Shown here: one piece after another, positions 22,435 to 30,419 of the stretch | Numbering within the stretch: the stretch's first letter is position 1 | How the letters are laid out: each line of letters begins with the position of its first letter | IMG/VR virus record: IMGVR_UViG_3300013138_000027 | Coordinates: 1 to 32,361 of that record | Direction: 5' to 3' (one strand) | DNA from: a virus | Length of the DNA: 32,361 nt | The notes under the pieces: generated by a model | What the model was told of the DNA's origin: nothing | Seen by the model: only the letters and a program-made list of their open reading frames with translations | Database searches by the model: none | Translations under genes and position numbers: made by a program

Positions 22435-23693
22435 CAGCAAGCAAATCCATTTTTGACTTGACCGAATTCAAGGCGTATAAAACCCCCTGGACAAACAGGC
22501 TGAAAACCTTGAATAAACGCGCCAAGTATTACGACGGCTCTATTTACGACGCTGCGATCAGCGGTTTGTCCTGGCTGGCCCCGCGCATTGGCCAGAGTAT
22601 CGAGCCGCTGTATCTGCCGCTTGGTTCGGCTGTGGACGTGGATGCCGGCATTATTCCGGGCGGTTGGCTGCTGCCTGAGGACGATGCCAAATCCGAGATA
22701 TTCCAAAAGGCCATTGATACCGTCTTCGATTGGTCAAACTGGGATACCGACGGCGTCCTGTTTGTGCATTATGGTGCCATGACCGGCGTATCCGGCCTGC
22801 GCGTGGCTGACTTGCGCGACCAGGGCAAAATCCTTGTACAGCCTGCTGATCCGCAGACCTTTATGACCATCGGCATGAAGGCCTACGACAGCACGCCTGA
22901 TATGGCCATCATGATCGAGGAGCGCCTGGACAGCGACGGCAGTAAATTCGAATATGCCGAAGTGATCACGACGGAAACGATCAGAACCTTCAAGAGCGGG
23001 GAGCCATACGGTTTTGACGGGCGGGAAGCATCCTACACCAACGAACTGAAATTCGTGCCTTACGTTGAAATCCGGCATATTGAGACCGGCAAACCCTACG
23101 GGGAATGCACCTTCCAGAAAGCTATCCGCTTGCTGGATAGTGTTAATAAAATGGCCTCCAACCTTAAGACCATTATTGATAAGAATGCCAAACCGCAATG
23201 GTTCATGACCGGCGTGGAGCCATCTGAATTGAATCATTCAGACGATAATGCCTGGTTCGGGCCGGTGGATGCTAAAGCACAGATACTGGTACCTGATATC
23301 GACATTGCTGGAGTGCTGGCTTTTATCGATAAAATCGCCATCAATGTAGAAAAGGCGCTGCCTGAAAAAGCCTTTGATGATTTACGTAGAAAGGATCAGA
23401 TCGCAACCGCCACCCTGGAATTGCAGCTGATGGAGCTGGTACTCAAAATCAAGCGCGCCCGCCCGAACTATGACAAGGGCTTGAAGATCGCCCTGCAAAT
23501 GGCAGGCCGGGCAGCCAAAACCATGAACCTGTCCGATATCGCCGTCCTGGATGATGAGGAACTGCGTTTTGATGACCAGCGCCCGATCCTGCCTGTGGAC
23601 GAAAGAGGGCAGATAGACCTGGAGCTGGCCAGGCTGGAATTAGAACAGATGCGCAATGCCGGCACCATCAAAGAAGGGGATAACGCGGAATGA
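22431..23693 (+). CDS. Portal protein
   Basis: A 420-residue protein starting in an ATGA overlap with the large terminase. The N-terminus (YKTPWTNRLKTLNKRAKYYDG), a middle section (GVSGLRVADLRDQGKILVQP) and the C-terminal helix-rich part (ELQLMELVLKIKRARPNY) have the size and composition of siphovirus portals, which form the dodecameric DNA gate at one capsid vertex. The position between large terminase and MuF-like protein is canonical. It ends in an ATGA overlap with a metallopeptidase gene, which is unusual. Confidence 0.87.
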   Translation: MTASKSIFDLTEFKAYKTPWTNRLKTLNKRAKYYDGSIYDAAISGLSWLAPRIGQSIEPLYLPLGSAVDVDAGIIPGGWLLPEDDAKSEIFQKAIDTVFDWSNWDTDGVLFVHYGAMTGVSGLRVADLRDQGKILVQPADPQTFMTIGMKAYDSTPDMAIMIEERLDSDGSKFEYAEVITTETIRTFKSGEPYGFDGREASYTNELKFVPYVEIRHIETGKPYGECTFQKAIRLLDSVNKMASNLKTIIDKNAKPQWFMTGVEPSELNHSDDNAWFGPVDAKAQILVPDIDIAGVLAFIDKIAINVEKALPEKAFDDLRRKDQIATATLELQLMELVLKIKRARPNYDKGLKIALQMAGRAAKTMNLSDIAVLDDEELRFDDQRPILPVDERGQIDLELARLELEQMRNAGTIKEGDNAE

Positions 23694-24043
23694 AACGCAA
23701 AGAAGTTGTAGAGATCATCCGCGGAATTATCCCCAAATGGATAGAACGGCTGAAATTACAGAATTGGGATATCAGTATCAATTACATGACTGGAAACGGG
23801 GTAACTGACGCTGACGGCTTCCGCACGCATGCCAACTGCAGCACGAACTGGGAGCATAAGAACGCCCTGATTTGCTTCTGGCCCAAGTCCTTAAGGGCTG
23901 AAACCGTGGAATATATTGAGTATGTGGTTGTCCATGAACTCCTGCATGCCGTGGTCAATGAGATGCGCGAAACAGGTATCAAACATGAGGAGCGCGTGGT
24001 TGTGCATCTGGCAAAAGCAATAATGGGAATGGTCAGTGCCTGA
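23690..24043 (+). CDS. SprT-like zinc metallopeptidase (HELLH)
   Basis: A 117-residue protein coupled by ATGA to the portal gene. It has the zinc-peptidase motif H82-E-L-L-H86 within YVVVHELLHAVVNEMRE, and further His/Glu candidates for the third ligand near 99-106 (KHEERVVVHL). The earlier part gives strands around WDISINYMTG and LICFWPKSL. This matches small SprT/WSS1-like peptidases. Siphovirus head modules usually carry a prohead protease after the portal. None of the classic serine types is visible here, so this gene could fill that role or cut another target. That reading is inference. Confidence 0.8.
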   Translation: MKRKEVVEIIRGIIPKWIERLKLQNWDISINYMTGNGVTDADGFRTHANCSTNWEHKNALICFWPKSLRAETVEYIEYVVVHELLHAVVNEMRETGIKHEERVVVHLAKAIMGMVSA

Positions 24044-24968
24044 AATCCGCCCTGCCCTGAGCTATATCGGCAAAATGCGCCGCCTGGAAGCCAGTTACCT
24101 GGCTGAAATTAAACGTGCCAGGCTGGGCTTGCGCCGTTCCCTGCTGGACGCTGTCACCCGTGAAGGCGTGAAACTATCCCTGCTGCCGATTGTGCGCAGG
24201 GAGGTCGGTCATCTGGAAAGCCAGGTGACAACCATTGGCCGCCAACAATCCGCGAAGGTTGACGAGGTAGCGCTATGGTATCTCAATCAACAGCTGGGCA
24301 ATTTGCGCCGAATCAATGAACCGCACCTGCCGAATATTCAACAGTTGAATCTTGCCACGTATGCGGAACGGCAGCAGATTTATCAATCCACCCTACAGGC
24401 CTCCCCCGCCTGGATCGCCTCACTGGAAAGCGCGCTTGAATTGAATATCACCCGCCTGGCGGTCAACGGTGCGGATGTGACAGCTGCCATCGACCGGCTG
24501 CTGGCTCTCAATATTGCGGATGGACGCGCCAGTGCGTTCAGGTTAAGCGGCGCAGCTGCACAGACACAAACGGGCACTGCTACCTGGATAGCTTCTGCAT
24601 TGGCAGCTTCCGCCCTGTTCAAGGCGGTCAAAGTCATCACCCGCACCGAGTACGAAAAGCAGGCCATTGCGGTCATTGATGCCAATACCACCGATTGCTG
24701 CTTGCGCGTGCATGGCCAGACACAGCCGTTGGATAAACCTTTTATCCTGGAAGGCACACCACGCTTTGCGGATAAGCTGGATTCCCCACCGTTCCACTGG
24801 AACTGCCGCACGGCAACCAGCCTGTACACGGTCAGGATGGAAGAAAAGGGAGTGACGACCGCGGAAATGACAGATGCGGCAATGGCGGAAATGGAAGCCA
24901 GGGAGCGCACAGGCACACGTGAGGAAATCTGGCCGGCGCATTCGACCAGCCGAAGGAGTAAACGGTAG
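24036..24968 (+). CDS. MuF/SPP1 gp7-like minor head protein
   Basis: A 310-residue protein starting at GTG, overlapping the previous gene by eight bases. Residues 1-150 are helical. Residues 195-275 form the MuF-like core: TRTEYEKQAIAVIDANTTDC, CLRVHGQTQPLDKPF, and DSPPFHWNCRTATS with the typical Cys and His spacing. Such proteins are minor head components linked to the portal and are often injected with DNA. It follows the portal in the usual order. The last codons end in a basic tail (SRRSKR). No toxin domain is appended. Confidence 0.87.
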   Translation: MPEIRPALSYIGKMRRLEASYLAEIKRARLGLRRSLLDAVTREGVKLSLLPIVRREVGHLESQVTTIGRQQSAKVDEVALWYLNQQLGNLRRINEPHLPNIQQLNLATYAERQQIYQSTLQASPAWIASLESALELNITRLAVNGADVTAAIDRLLALNIADGRASAFRLSGAAAQTQTGTATWIASALAASALFKAVKVITRTEYEKQAIAVIDANTTDCCLRVHGQTQPLDKPFILEGTPRFADKLDSPPFHWNCRTATSLYTVRMEEKGVTTAEMTDAAMAEMEARERTGTREEIWPAHSTSRRSKR

Positions 24969-25001
24969 TAACATCTTGTAACTGCCGAAATAGAAAAATA
25001 G

Positions 25002-25091
25002 TGTTATAATGTTTTTAACAACTGAATACGCACCACCCTCACTTGCAGAGGCATGATCCCGAAGTGACAGAAATGTCATTTCGGGTTTTTT
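25002..25091 (+). promoter_or_regulatory. Promoter, leader and strong terminator before the capsid genes (element 5)
   Basis: TGT-TATAAT at 25002-25010 is an extended -10 promoter. About 50 bases later a 12-bp stem (25058-25069 with 25074-25085, one G-U pair) closed by a GAAA tetraloop is followed by six Ts (25086-25091), a textbook terminator. The leader shares AACAACTGAATA and GCAGAGGCATGATCCCG with element 4, with one base difference. Transcription would start near 25017 and stop near 25091 unless antiterminated. Confidence 0.8.
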
Positions 25092-25129
25092 GTTTAACGC
25101 CTCGAAGGCGTAAATCTCGAAAGGAAAAC

Positions 25130-25672
25130 ATGAACAGAAAAGGCTTTTATTTTGAAGAACCAGGCGGCGCAGGTGGCCCGCCCCCAGCGGATCCTCCAAA
25201 AGACCCGCCGAAGGAACCACCGAAAGACCCGGAACCAAAAACGATCCCGTATGACCGCTTCAAAGAAGTGAATGAGGCAAAGATAAGAGCAGAAGAAGCA
25301 CTACAAAAAATCAAGGATGAGCAAAAAACCGCCGATGATAAGAAGTTGGCGGATGAAAACAAATGGAAAGAACTTTACGAAAAAGAAAAGACGGAAAAAG
25401 CCAATAAAGAAATAGAGCTTTTACGGCTTCGGGTTGCATCGAAGAAAGGCGTACCGGCTGACCTTGTGGATCGGCTGGTAGGCGAAACGGAGCAGGAACT
25501 TGAAGCGGATGCAGACAAACTGCTGTCTTTTGTGAAAGTTGAAAGCCCTGGCGTGCCTCCCAAAGGCAAAGGCGGACAGACTAATATCCTGAACATCAAG
25601 GATATGACGCTTGATGAAATACGCAAGAATTCCGCCGAGCTCCTGAGACAGGACAGAGCCAGAGCGCAGTAA
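25130..25672 (+). CDS. Capsid scaffold protein (GP20-like)
   Basis: A 180-residue protein with an AAAGGA site; the in-frame ATG at 25043 is in the terminator leader and is rejected. Residues 12-40 are a Pro-rich stretch of PPKDPPKEPP repeats. Residues 45-105 form a long charged coiled coil (KLADENKWKELYEKEKTEKA), and a C-terminal part (LDEIRKNSAELLRQD) ends in a basic helix. A coiled coil plus basic C-terminal helix directly before the capsid gene is the standard scaffold layout; the helix binds the capsid shell from inside during procapsid assembly. Confidence 0.82.
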   Translation: MNRKGFYFEEPGGAGGPPPADPPKDPPKEPPKDPEPKTIPYDRFKEVNEAKIRAEEALQKIKDEQKTADDKKLADENKWKELYEKEKTEKANKEIELLRLRVASKKGVPADLVDRLVGETEQELEADADKLLSFVKVESPGVPPKGKGGQTNILNIKDMTLDEIRKNSAELLRQDRARAQ

Positions 25673-25745
25673 ATAATTCAGCCGCATGGGCGTCGCATGT
25701 AAAAAACGTATTGGCTGCGAAACCAATAAATGAATGGAGTAAAAA

Positions 25746-26648
25746 ATGGCTATCAATTCAATTGGTACCTCGCAAGTCGGTGATTCAATCCCCGTGATTG
25801 TCGCTGCACAAGCGCTGGATTACCTGAAAGCAAACACCGTGATGTCACGCCTTGTGCGGCGCGACTGGGATACTGACATGGCGCAGTTTGGCCAGTCAAT
25901 CTATATTCCCTACGGCGGAACGCTGACCGCTACCGCAAAATCGGCCGGAACCGCGATCACCCTCAACCAGGCTGACGACAGCAAGTACACCGTCACTCTG
26001 AACCAGCATTATGAAGCCTCGTTCCTGATTGAAGACATCGCGAAGGCCTTTGCCCGCCCTGATTGGCTACAGAGCTATACCATCCAGGCCGTCAAAGTGC
26101 TGGCCGAGAAGATCGACGACACGCTGACCGATCTCTATTCCGGTTTTTCACAGACCATCGACGCGACCTCCAGCCTGGGCGAAGATGATTTCCGCAATGC
26201 GCGGCGCTATTTGAACAGCGCTAAAGCGCCCCTGGCAGAACGCTATGCAGTCCTGCATGAAGACGCTGATTACGAAGCGCTGGGCATTGATCGCATCGTC
26301 AACCGTGATTATGCGGAATCCCTGGGCAACATGGCAGCCGATTCCTTCGTGAATAAATTCGCCGGCTTCAACATCTTCCTGGATCAGCAGATTGAGGTGG
26401 CTGGCGGAGAGTGCAAGAACATGTTCTTCCACCGCGATGCGATGGTGCTTGTCTCCCGCCCGCTTGCCCTGGCGATGCCTGGCATGGGCGTGGTGCAGAC
26501 CGTGGCTGATGAAGACGGGCTTGGCCTGCGCGTTACCATGTCCTACGACCACGACTACCTGGGCACGAAAGTAACCGTTGACTGCCTGTGGGGATGTGCA
26601 GAACTGCGCGACAACCACGGCGTCGTGGTCGCCACCGACGAAATCTAA
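25746..26648 (+). CDS. Major capsid protein (P22-coat-like HK97 fold)
   Basis: A 300-residue protein with GGAG upstream. It opens INSIGTSQVGDSIPVIVAAQ with the N-arm, then RRDWDTDMAQFGQSIYIPYG, TVTLNQHYEASFLIEDIAKA and DDTLTDLYSGFSQTI, then VVQTVADEDGLGLRVTMSYD and WGCAELRDNHGVVVA at the end. These are hallmarks of the P22-coat family of HK97-fold capsid proteins, including the E-loop/A-domain order. It builds the icosahedral shell with the scaffold upstream. A stem-loop (26664-26685) follows it. Confidence 0.9.
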   Translation: MAINSIGTSQVGDSIPVIVAAQALDYLKANTVMSRLVRRDWDTDMAQFGQSIYIPYGGTLTATAKSAGTAITLNQADDSKYTVTLNQHYEASFLIEDIAKAFARPDWLQSYTIQAVKVLAEKIDDTLTDLYSGFSQTIDATSSLGEDDFRNARRYLNSAKAPLAERYAVLHEDADYEALGIDRIVNRDYAESLGNMAADSFVNKFAGFNIFLDQQIEVAGGECKNMFFHRDAMVLVSRPLALAMPGMGVVQTVADEDGLGLRVTMSYDHDYLGTKVTVDCLWGCAELRDNHGVVVATDEI

Positions 26649-26663
26649 TCCGGAAAAGAATCT

Positions 26664-26685
26664 GGGAGGGCCTGACCGCCCTCCC
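26664..26685 (+). terminator. Stem-loop after the capsid gene
   Basis: GGGAGGGC (26664-26671), loop CTGACC and GCCCTCCC (26678-26685) make a perfect eight-bp GC stem 16 bases after the capsid stop. No T-run follows (GAAAGGAAAA), so it is more likely an mRNA end-protecting hairpin that keeps capsid mRNA high than a full terminator. Confidence 0.55.
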
Positions 26686-26699
26686 GAAAGGAAAATAAC

Positions 26700-27116
26700 A
26701 TGAGCCCACTTGGTTCAACTTTTGACAGTTTTCCGGAATTGAATATTGGCGCTGTGATTTCTGTAGGCGCAGAGGGAGCCGGTTCGATCATTAATGCCGC
26801 AGTCCAGTTGATTGATAAGGACAATGGCAATGAAGTGGCCGAACGGATCGCGCTTTTTGGCTATCTCTCTGATGATGCCTATGGAAACAGCGTCGTTTCA
26901 AGCGCTCCGGATGGCGGCTGGGCAATCGGCACGGACGGGCTTTTGATCCCCGTCGTGGCCAACAAAGCCGCCCAGTTTACGACCGAGAACGATGGCGATC
27001 TGGATATCAACATCACCCACGCGGCAGGCGCCAAAACCTGTTATCTGGTTTTGGTCATGCCTGACGGGCAGTTGGTGGTATCCGGCGCAATCACCTTCTC
27101 GGCAGCAATCAGTTAA
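26700..27116 (+). CDS. Capsid decoration or spike-type protein
   Basis: A 138-residue beta-rich protein with an AAAGGA site. The sequence alternates Val, Ile and Gly strands (LNIGAVISVGAEGAGSIINA, then GLLIPVVANKAAQFTTEN and LVLVMPDGQLVVSGAITF), and it has no Cys pairs. Position directly after the capsid gene, with a hairpin between, is typical of capsid decoration (cement) proteins. I recognise no family. Its stop is followed two bases later by a glycosyltransferase start, so capsid and sugar genes run together. Confidence 0.55.
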   Translation: MSPLGSTFDSFPELNIGAVISVGAEGAGSIINAAVQLIDKDNGNEVAERIALFGYLSDDAYGNSVVSSAPDGGWAIGTDGLLIPVVANKAAQFTTENDGDLDINITHAAGAKTCYLVLVMPDGQLVVSGAITFSAAIS

Positions 27117-27118
27117 AC

Positions 27119-28069
27119 ATGACAGACCGACCGCGCCGCTTTTTTATGCACGAACACATGCATAAAGGCAAGGCCTATAAAGAGGCCCTGCAGCGGCGCG
27201 GTTACACCCACACCGAGAGGCTGACCGGCAACTCCTGCGGCATGGTGTTTCTGGACCATGACATCAACGCCACGGGAGCTGGCAGACGCAAGCAGGTTTA
27301 TATGGCTTACGAGCAGGATATCCCGCTGTTTTTGTACCCGCATTCAGCGCGGCCCAATATCATGTATGACATCTGGAAACCCTGGCCGGCAACCGCCGCC
27401 AGTTTTGTCATTGCAGAAGGGCATGCCGAAGTACTGCGGCGCATTGGCTATCCCCGCCCGCTTGAAATTACCGGCTGGACTTATACCGATATCCGCCCGT
27501 TCAAGGCAAAAAGGCCGCGCAAGAAAATCAAAGTCCTGTTCGCGCCCATTCACCCGATTAGCAGCGGGTATCTCATAGAAATTGATCGTGAACTCAATTT
27601 CAACATTTTCAAAATGCTGATCAATATGCCGGATGTAGATCTCACTGTTCGATACCTCGGCACGCTTGAAGAGAATAAATTATGGCCGTGCAGGAAAGCC
27701 AGGTACATCAACGGAAACCCAGACGGCACCACAGCCGAAATCGAGCAGGCGGATATTGTCATCAGCGCCTACACCCACGCATATATGGCTGTTGCGCTTG
27801 GAAAACCGCTCCTGATGATGGGTGAGCACACCCGCCCGCATGCCGGCAATCATTTATGGACCGGCTGGGGGGAGCAATGGGAAAAGTACAAGGATTACAT
27901 GAACTTCCCCTTCAATGTGTGCGATACCGACTTCGATTCTGCCAAAGCTCTGAAAATGATGCGCAAAGCAATGGCGGGAAGCAAGGAAGTGGAAGCCTGG
28001 AAGCAATTATTCATCGGGGAACCTTTTAACCCCGATTATTTTGTGGATCGCGTGGAGACGTATTTATGA
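27119..28069 (+). CDS. GT-B-type glycosyltransferase-like protein
   Basis: A 316-residue protein. The second half has a nucleotide-sugar-binding Rossmann-like layout: KIKVLFAPIHPISSGYLIEI starting near residue 138, VDLTVRYLGTL, then ADIVISAYTHAYMAVALGKP (the AYT...A..LGKP motif that ends many GT-B folds), followed by LLMMGE. The first half (KQVYMAYEQDIPLFLYPHSA) forms the acceptor domain. The fold resembles CDP-glycerol or polysaccharide glycosyltransferases. No ribosome-binding site is seen, so it relies on coupling. The ATGA overlap with the next glycosyltransferase shows they are used together. The sugar and target are unknown. Confidence 0.72.
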   Translation: MTDRPRRFFMHEHMHKGKAYKEALQRRGYTHTERLTGNSCGMVFLDHDINATGAGRRKQVYMAYEQDIPLFLYPHSARPNIMYDIWKPWPATAASFVIAEGHAEVLRRIGYPRPLEITGWTYTDIRPFKAKRPRKKIKVLFAPIHPISSGYLIEIDRELNFNIFKMLINMPDVDLTVRYLGTLEENKLWPCRKARYINGNPDGTTAEIEQADIVISAYTHAYMAVALGKPLLMMGEHTRPHAGNHLWTGWGEQWEKYKDYMNFPFNVCDTDFDSAKALKMMRKAMAGSKEVEAWKQLFIGEPFNPDYFVDRVETYL

Positions 28070-28698
28070 TCAATGTCGTGATAACAAACTTTTCAGATTT
28101 TGGGGATTACACAACGCCATTGATTGAATCAATGCGCCGGTATGAAAAGAATAAGTACCGGCTTTTCGTCATTGACAACGGGTCGAAAGAACCATATCCA
28201 GCAGGTAATTATCACCTGATCCGGTACAACCGGCCGGTGAGCTGGTCAAAGATGATCAATCACGGGGCGGGGCTGGCGCATCCCGGTGAATGGATCGTAT
28301 TCCTGAATGATGACGTTCTGTGTCATGGCCCGTTTGTCTGGATGTTCGGCGGACTTGACAAGAAAGTGATCTACGGCGTAAAGCACGGCAGAAAACCACC
28401 AGATTGGCATGATGTTGGTGTGCCTATTCATTACATACCCGCCTGGATCATGGCAGTTACAAAAGATGTTTTTGATGCGGTTGGCGGGATGGACGAATGG
28501 TATCCGAAAGTAGGAATGGACGATATCGATTTCTGCTGGCGGGCCGAGCAGAGGGGCTTTCCCATAAAAATAACCAACTTCCCTTTTGAGCATCTGATGC
28601 AATTCAGGCGCAATAAATGGCCAGGATTTAAGGAGCAAATGCAGAGATCAATCGAATATTTTATTGCTAAAAAAGTAAAAGGAGTATCAAATGAGTGA
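28066..28698 (+). CDS. GT-A (family 2-like) glycosyltransferase
   Basis: A 210-residue protein in ATGA overlap with the preceding glycosyltransferase. It starts NVVITNFSDFGDYTTPLIES, then LFVIDNGSKEPYP, and WIVFLNDDVL with the DxD-like NDD that binds the metal and nucleotide sugar. Later, IPAWIMAVTKDVFDAVGGMD and GMDDIDFCWRAEQRG give the acceptor-side ED-like motif common in GT2 enzymes. It is smaller than the gene at 1994 and has no TPR part. It is the second enzyme of the sugar island in the head region. Confidence 0.87.
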   Translation: MINVVITNFSDFGDYTTPLIESMRRYEKNKYRLFVIDNGSKEPYPAGNYHLIRYNRPVSWSKMINHGAGLAHPGEWIVFLNDDVLCHGPFVWMFGGLDKKVIYGVKHGRKPPDWHDVGVPIHYIPAWIMAVTKDVFDAVGGMDEWYPKVGMDDIDFCWRAEQRGFPIKITNFPFEHLMQFRRNKWPGFKEQMQRSIEYFIAKKVKGVSNE

Positions 28699-28966
28699 AG
28701 AATTAGTACCCGAAGAAAAATCCTATTTTATTGTCAATCCGGCGGGCGCCATCCATAAAGTCACCCGGGAACATGCCGAGAACGTGCTGAAAAATCCGGG
28801 CTACCGGCCGGCCAGCACAGAGGAAATCCAAAAACTGCACGACCAGGGCGGTAATCAGATCTGGAATAAGCCGATCTGCAAACCCTGGTCGCCCAAAAAC
28901 CTGCCTGATCAGAAAATACCCTTCAAACCCGCACCGGCAAAGGTAGAAGAACCGAAAGGTAAATAA
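28691..28966 (+). CDS. Small protein between sugar enzymes and connector
   Basis: A 91-residue protein with AAAGGAG upstream. It has one short domain (SYFIVNPAGAIHKVTREHAE, then LKNPGYRPASTEEIQKLHDQ), followed by a Pro/Lys-rich end. The pattern resembles small phage head proteins that sit near the capsid. It overlaps the preceding glycosyltransferase by eight bases, and its stop meets the next start (TAATG). No enzymatic motif. Function unknown. Confidence 0.5.
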   Translation: MSEELVPEEKSYFIVNPAGAIHKVTREHAENVLKNPGYRPASTEEIQKLHDQGGNQIWNKPICKPWSPKNLPDQKIPFKPAPAKVEEPKGK

Positions 28967-29784
28967 TGATTGAGCACAACCTTCTAAGCAACGGAAGGTT
29001 TTTACAGGGGCTGGATGTCTGGACGGCATCCAGCGCGGTGTATAGTGCGGGTGACGGAGATGACCATTACGGTATTGCCGACGTCACTACCGGCGGTTAT
29101 ATCCAGCAGTCATTTTCCGTCCCGCGCGTACGCCAGTATGCCATCCACATCAGCGTCAAGCCGCTGACTGCTGCACTGACGGCCGGCAAATGCACCCTGA
29201 CCATAACCGACGGCAACGGCAATACGGTCCTAACCCAAAACCTGACCGGCGCCACCTTGAACGCCTGGGAAGAGAACACCGTCAATATCGGGCTGGCAAC
29301 CGGCACGACCTACACCCTGAAAATCACCAACGTTGCGCATGCCTACAACGTGCATATTGACGACGTCTGGATTTGGTATGTACCGCTGACGCGGGCTGAA
29401 ATTGCCGCGCGCGTGCATGCCAAACTGGCCAGGCTGGCCACCGATCGCTCACTTTCCACAACTGCCAGCGGCACACTGACTGAAGGCTCCTACACCTACG
29501 CCATCGATGCCGGCCTGCGTTCTGTGGGCGCGATCAACCCTGAAACAAGCCTACCGGATACCCGCTATCTGGACGGAGAATCCGTACAAACTGCCCTGGA
29601 CTTCGTTGAACGTGAAATCCTTGAACAGTTGCAGCGCGATTACGCCGTGGAAGTGGATACGCGCGTTGGTCAGCGTTCGGAGAGCCTTTCCCAAATTGGG
29701 AAGGCAGTCGGAGAAATGGCGGCCGGTGGCAGTAAAGGCGGCGGCCGGATAGTCATGCGCAAATTGCGCCATGAGGATGATTGA
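28966..29784 (+). CDS. Carbohydrate-binding-like domain fused to connector-like domain
   Basis: A 272-residue protein. Residues 1-140 are jelly-roll-like: EHNLLSNGRFLQGLDVWTAS, then QSFSVPRVRQYAIHISVKPL, TLTITDGNGNTVLTQNLTGA and VAHAYNVHIDDVWIWY. The LLxNGxF start and the D(D)VxIW end are hallmarks of CBM4/9-like carbohydrate-binding or lectin-like domains. Residues 145-272 (VHAKLARLATDRSLSTTASG, then FVEREILEQLQRDYAVEV) are helical and resemble phage head-tail connector proteins. Such a fusion in the connector region is uncommon. If virion-borne, it would place a sugar-binding domain on the neck. Domain calls are by pattern. Confidence 0.65.
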   Translation: MIEHNLLSNGRFLQGLDVWTASSAVYSAGDGDDHYGIADVTTGGYIQQSFSVPRVRQYAIHISVKPLTAALTAGKCTLTITDGNGNTVLTQNLTGATLNAWEENTVNIGLATGTTYTLKITNVAHAYNVHIDDVWIWYVPLTRAEIAARVHAKLARLATDRSLSTTASGTLTEGSYTYAIDAGLRSVGAINPETSLPDTRYLDGESVQTALDFVEREILEQLQRDYAVEVDTRVGQRSESLSQIGKAVGEMAAGGSKGGGRIVMRKLRHEDD

Positions 29785-30419
29785 TGGTACTCGGAATAAT
29801 TCCTGCGGGCGGTAAAGCGGAAAGATTTGGTGGCTGTTACAAAGAAATGCTGCCATGCGGTAAAGACCAGCTGCTCTTGAATCGCACCGTAACCGCACTG
29901 AATTTCGGCGGGGCTGACCGCATTCTCGTGATCAGTAGCAAGGAAAAGATCGGCCTGCATGCCAACCTGCTGGGAGCTGGTTTTGACTACCAAATCAAGC
30001 GCGATACCCTCTGGCAGTCCATCATGGGATCATTCCCCTACAAGGCTGACTGGAACCTGTTTGCCATGCCGGACACCTACTACCCACAAGACATTTTCGA
30101 TAAATCGGATATGCATAAAACGGACTTCAACCTCGGCTGTTTTACAACCTCGCGGCCGGCGCGTTTTGGGGTGATCGAGGACGGCCAGATCATAGACAAG
30201 CAGCATTTACCCACGGGAAATTATCAGGCCTGGGGCGTGCTGTGCTGGTCAAAACTGGTTGTTGATTACTGGCTGAATAACCTGGACAAAATCAAAACGT
30301 ATACTGACGCCTTCAATCTGGCCATGAAGCATTTCGGGTTCACCACCTGCAAACTTGACTATTACTTTGATATGGCAAGCTGGGATGATTACAAATATTT
30401 CGTGCAGGGGGAACTGTGA
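29784..30419 (+). CDS. Nucleotidyltransferase (sugar-nucleotide synthase-like)
   Basis: A 211-residue protein; the ATG at 29784 shares one base with the preceding TGA, preferred over TTG at 29781. It begins VLGIIPAGGKAERFGGCYKE, the Gly-rich phosphate-binding loop and Lys of NTP-sugar transferases (RmlA/GalU/IspD type), then MLPCGKDQLLL, and WNLFAMPDTYYP with the Asp that binds the metal. It should join a nucleotide to a sugar-1-phosphate. With two glycosyltransferases at 27-28.7 kb and another at 2 kb, the phage may make and attach its own sugar. The substrate is unknown. Confidence 0.82.
   Translation: MVLGIIPAGGKAERFGGCYKEMLPCGKDQLLLNRTVTALNFGGADRILVISSKEKIGLHANLLGAGFDYQIKRDTLWQSIMGSFPYKADWNLFAMPDTYYPQDIFDKSDMHKTDFNLGCFTTSRPARFGVIEDGQIIDKQHLPTGNYQAWGVLCWSKLVVDYWLNNLDKIKTYTDAFNLAMKHFGFTTCKLDYYFDMASWDDYKYFVQGEL

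Noticed and set aside
25679-25728. Alternative short hairpins before the capsid gene (CAGCC/GGCTG and TATTGG/CCAATA)
   Set aside because: Stems of five and six bp are expected by chance, and no promoter or terminator accompanies them.
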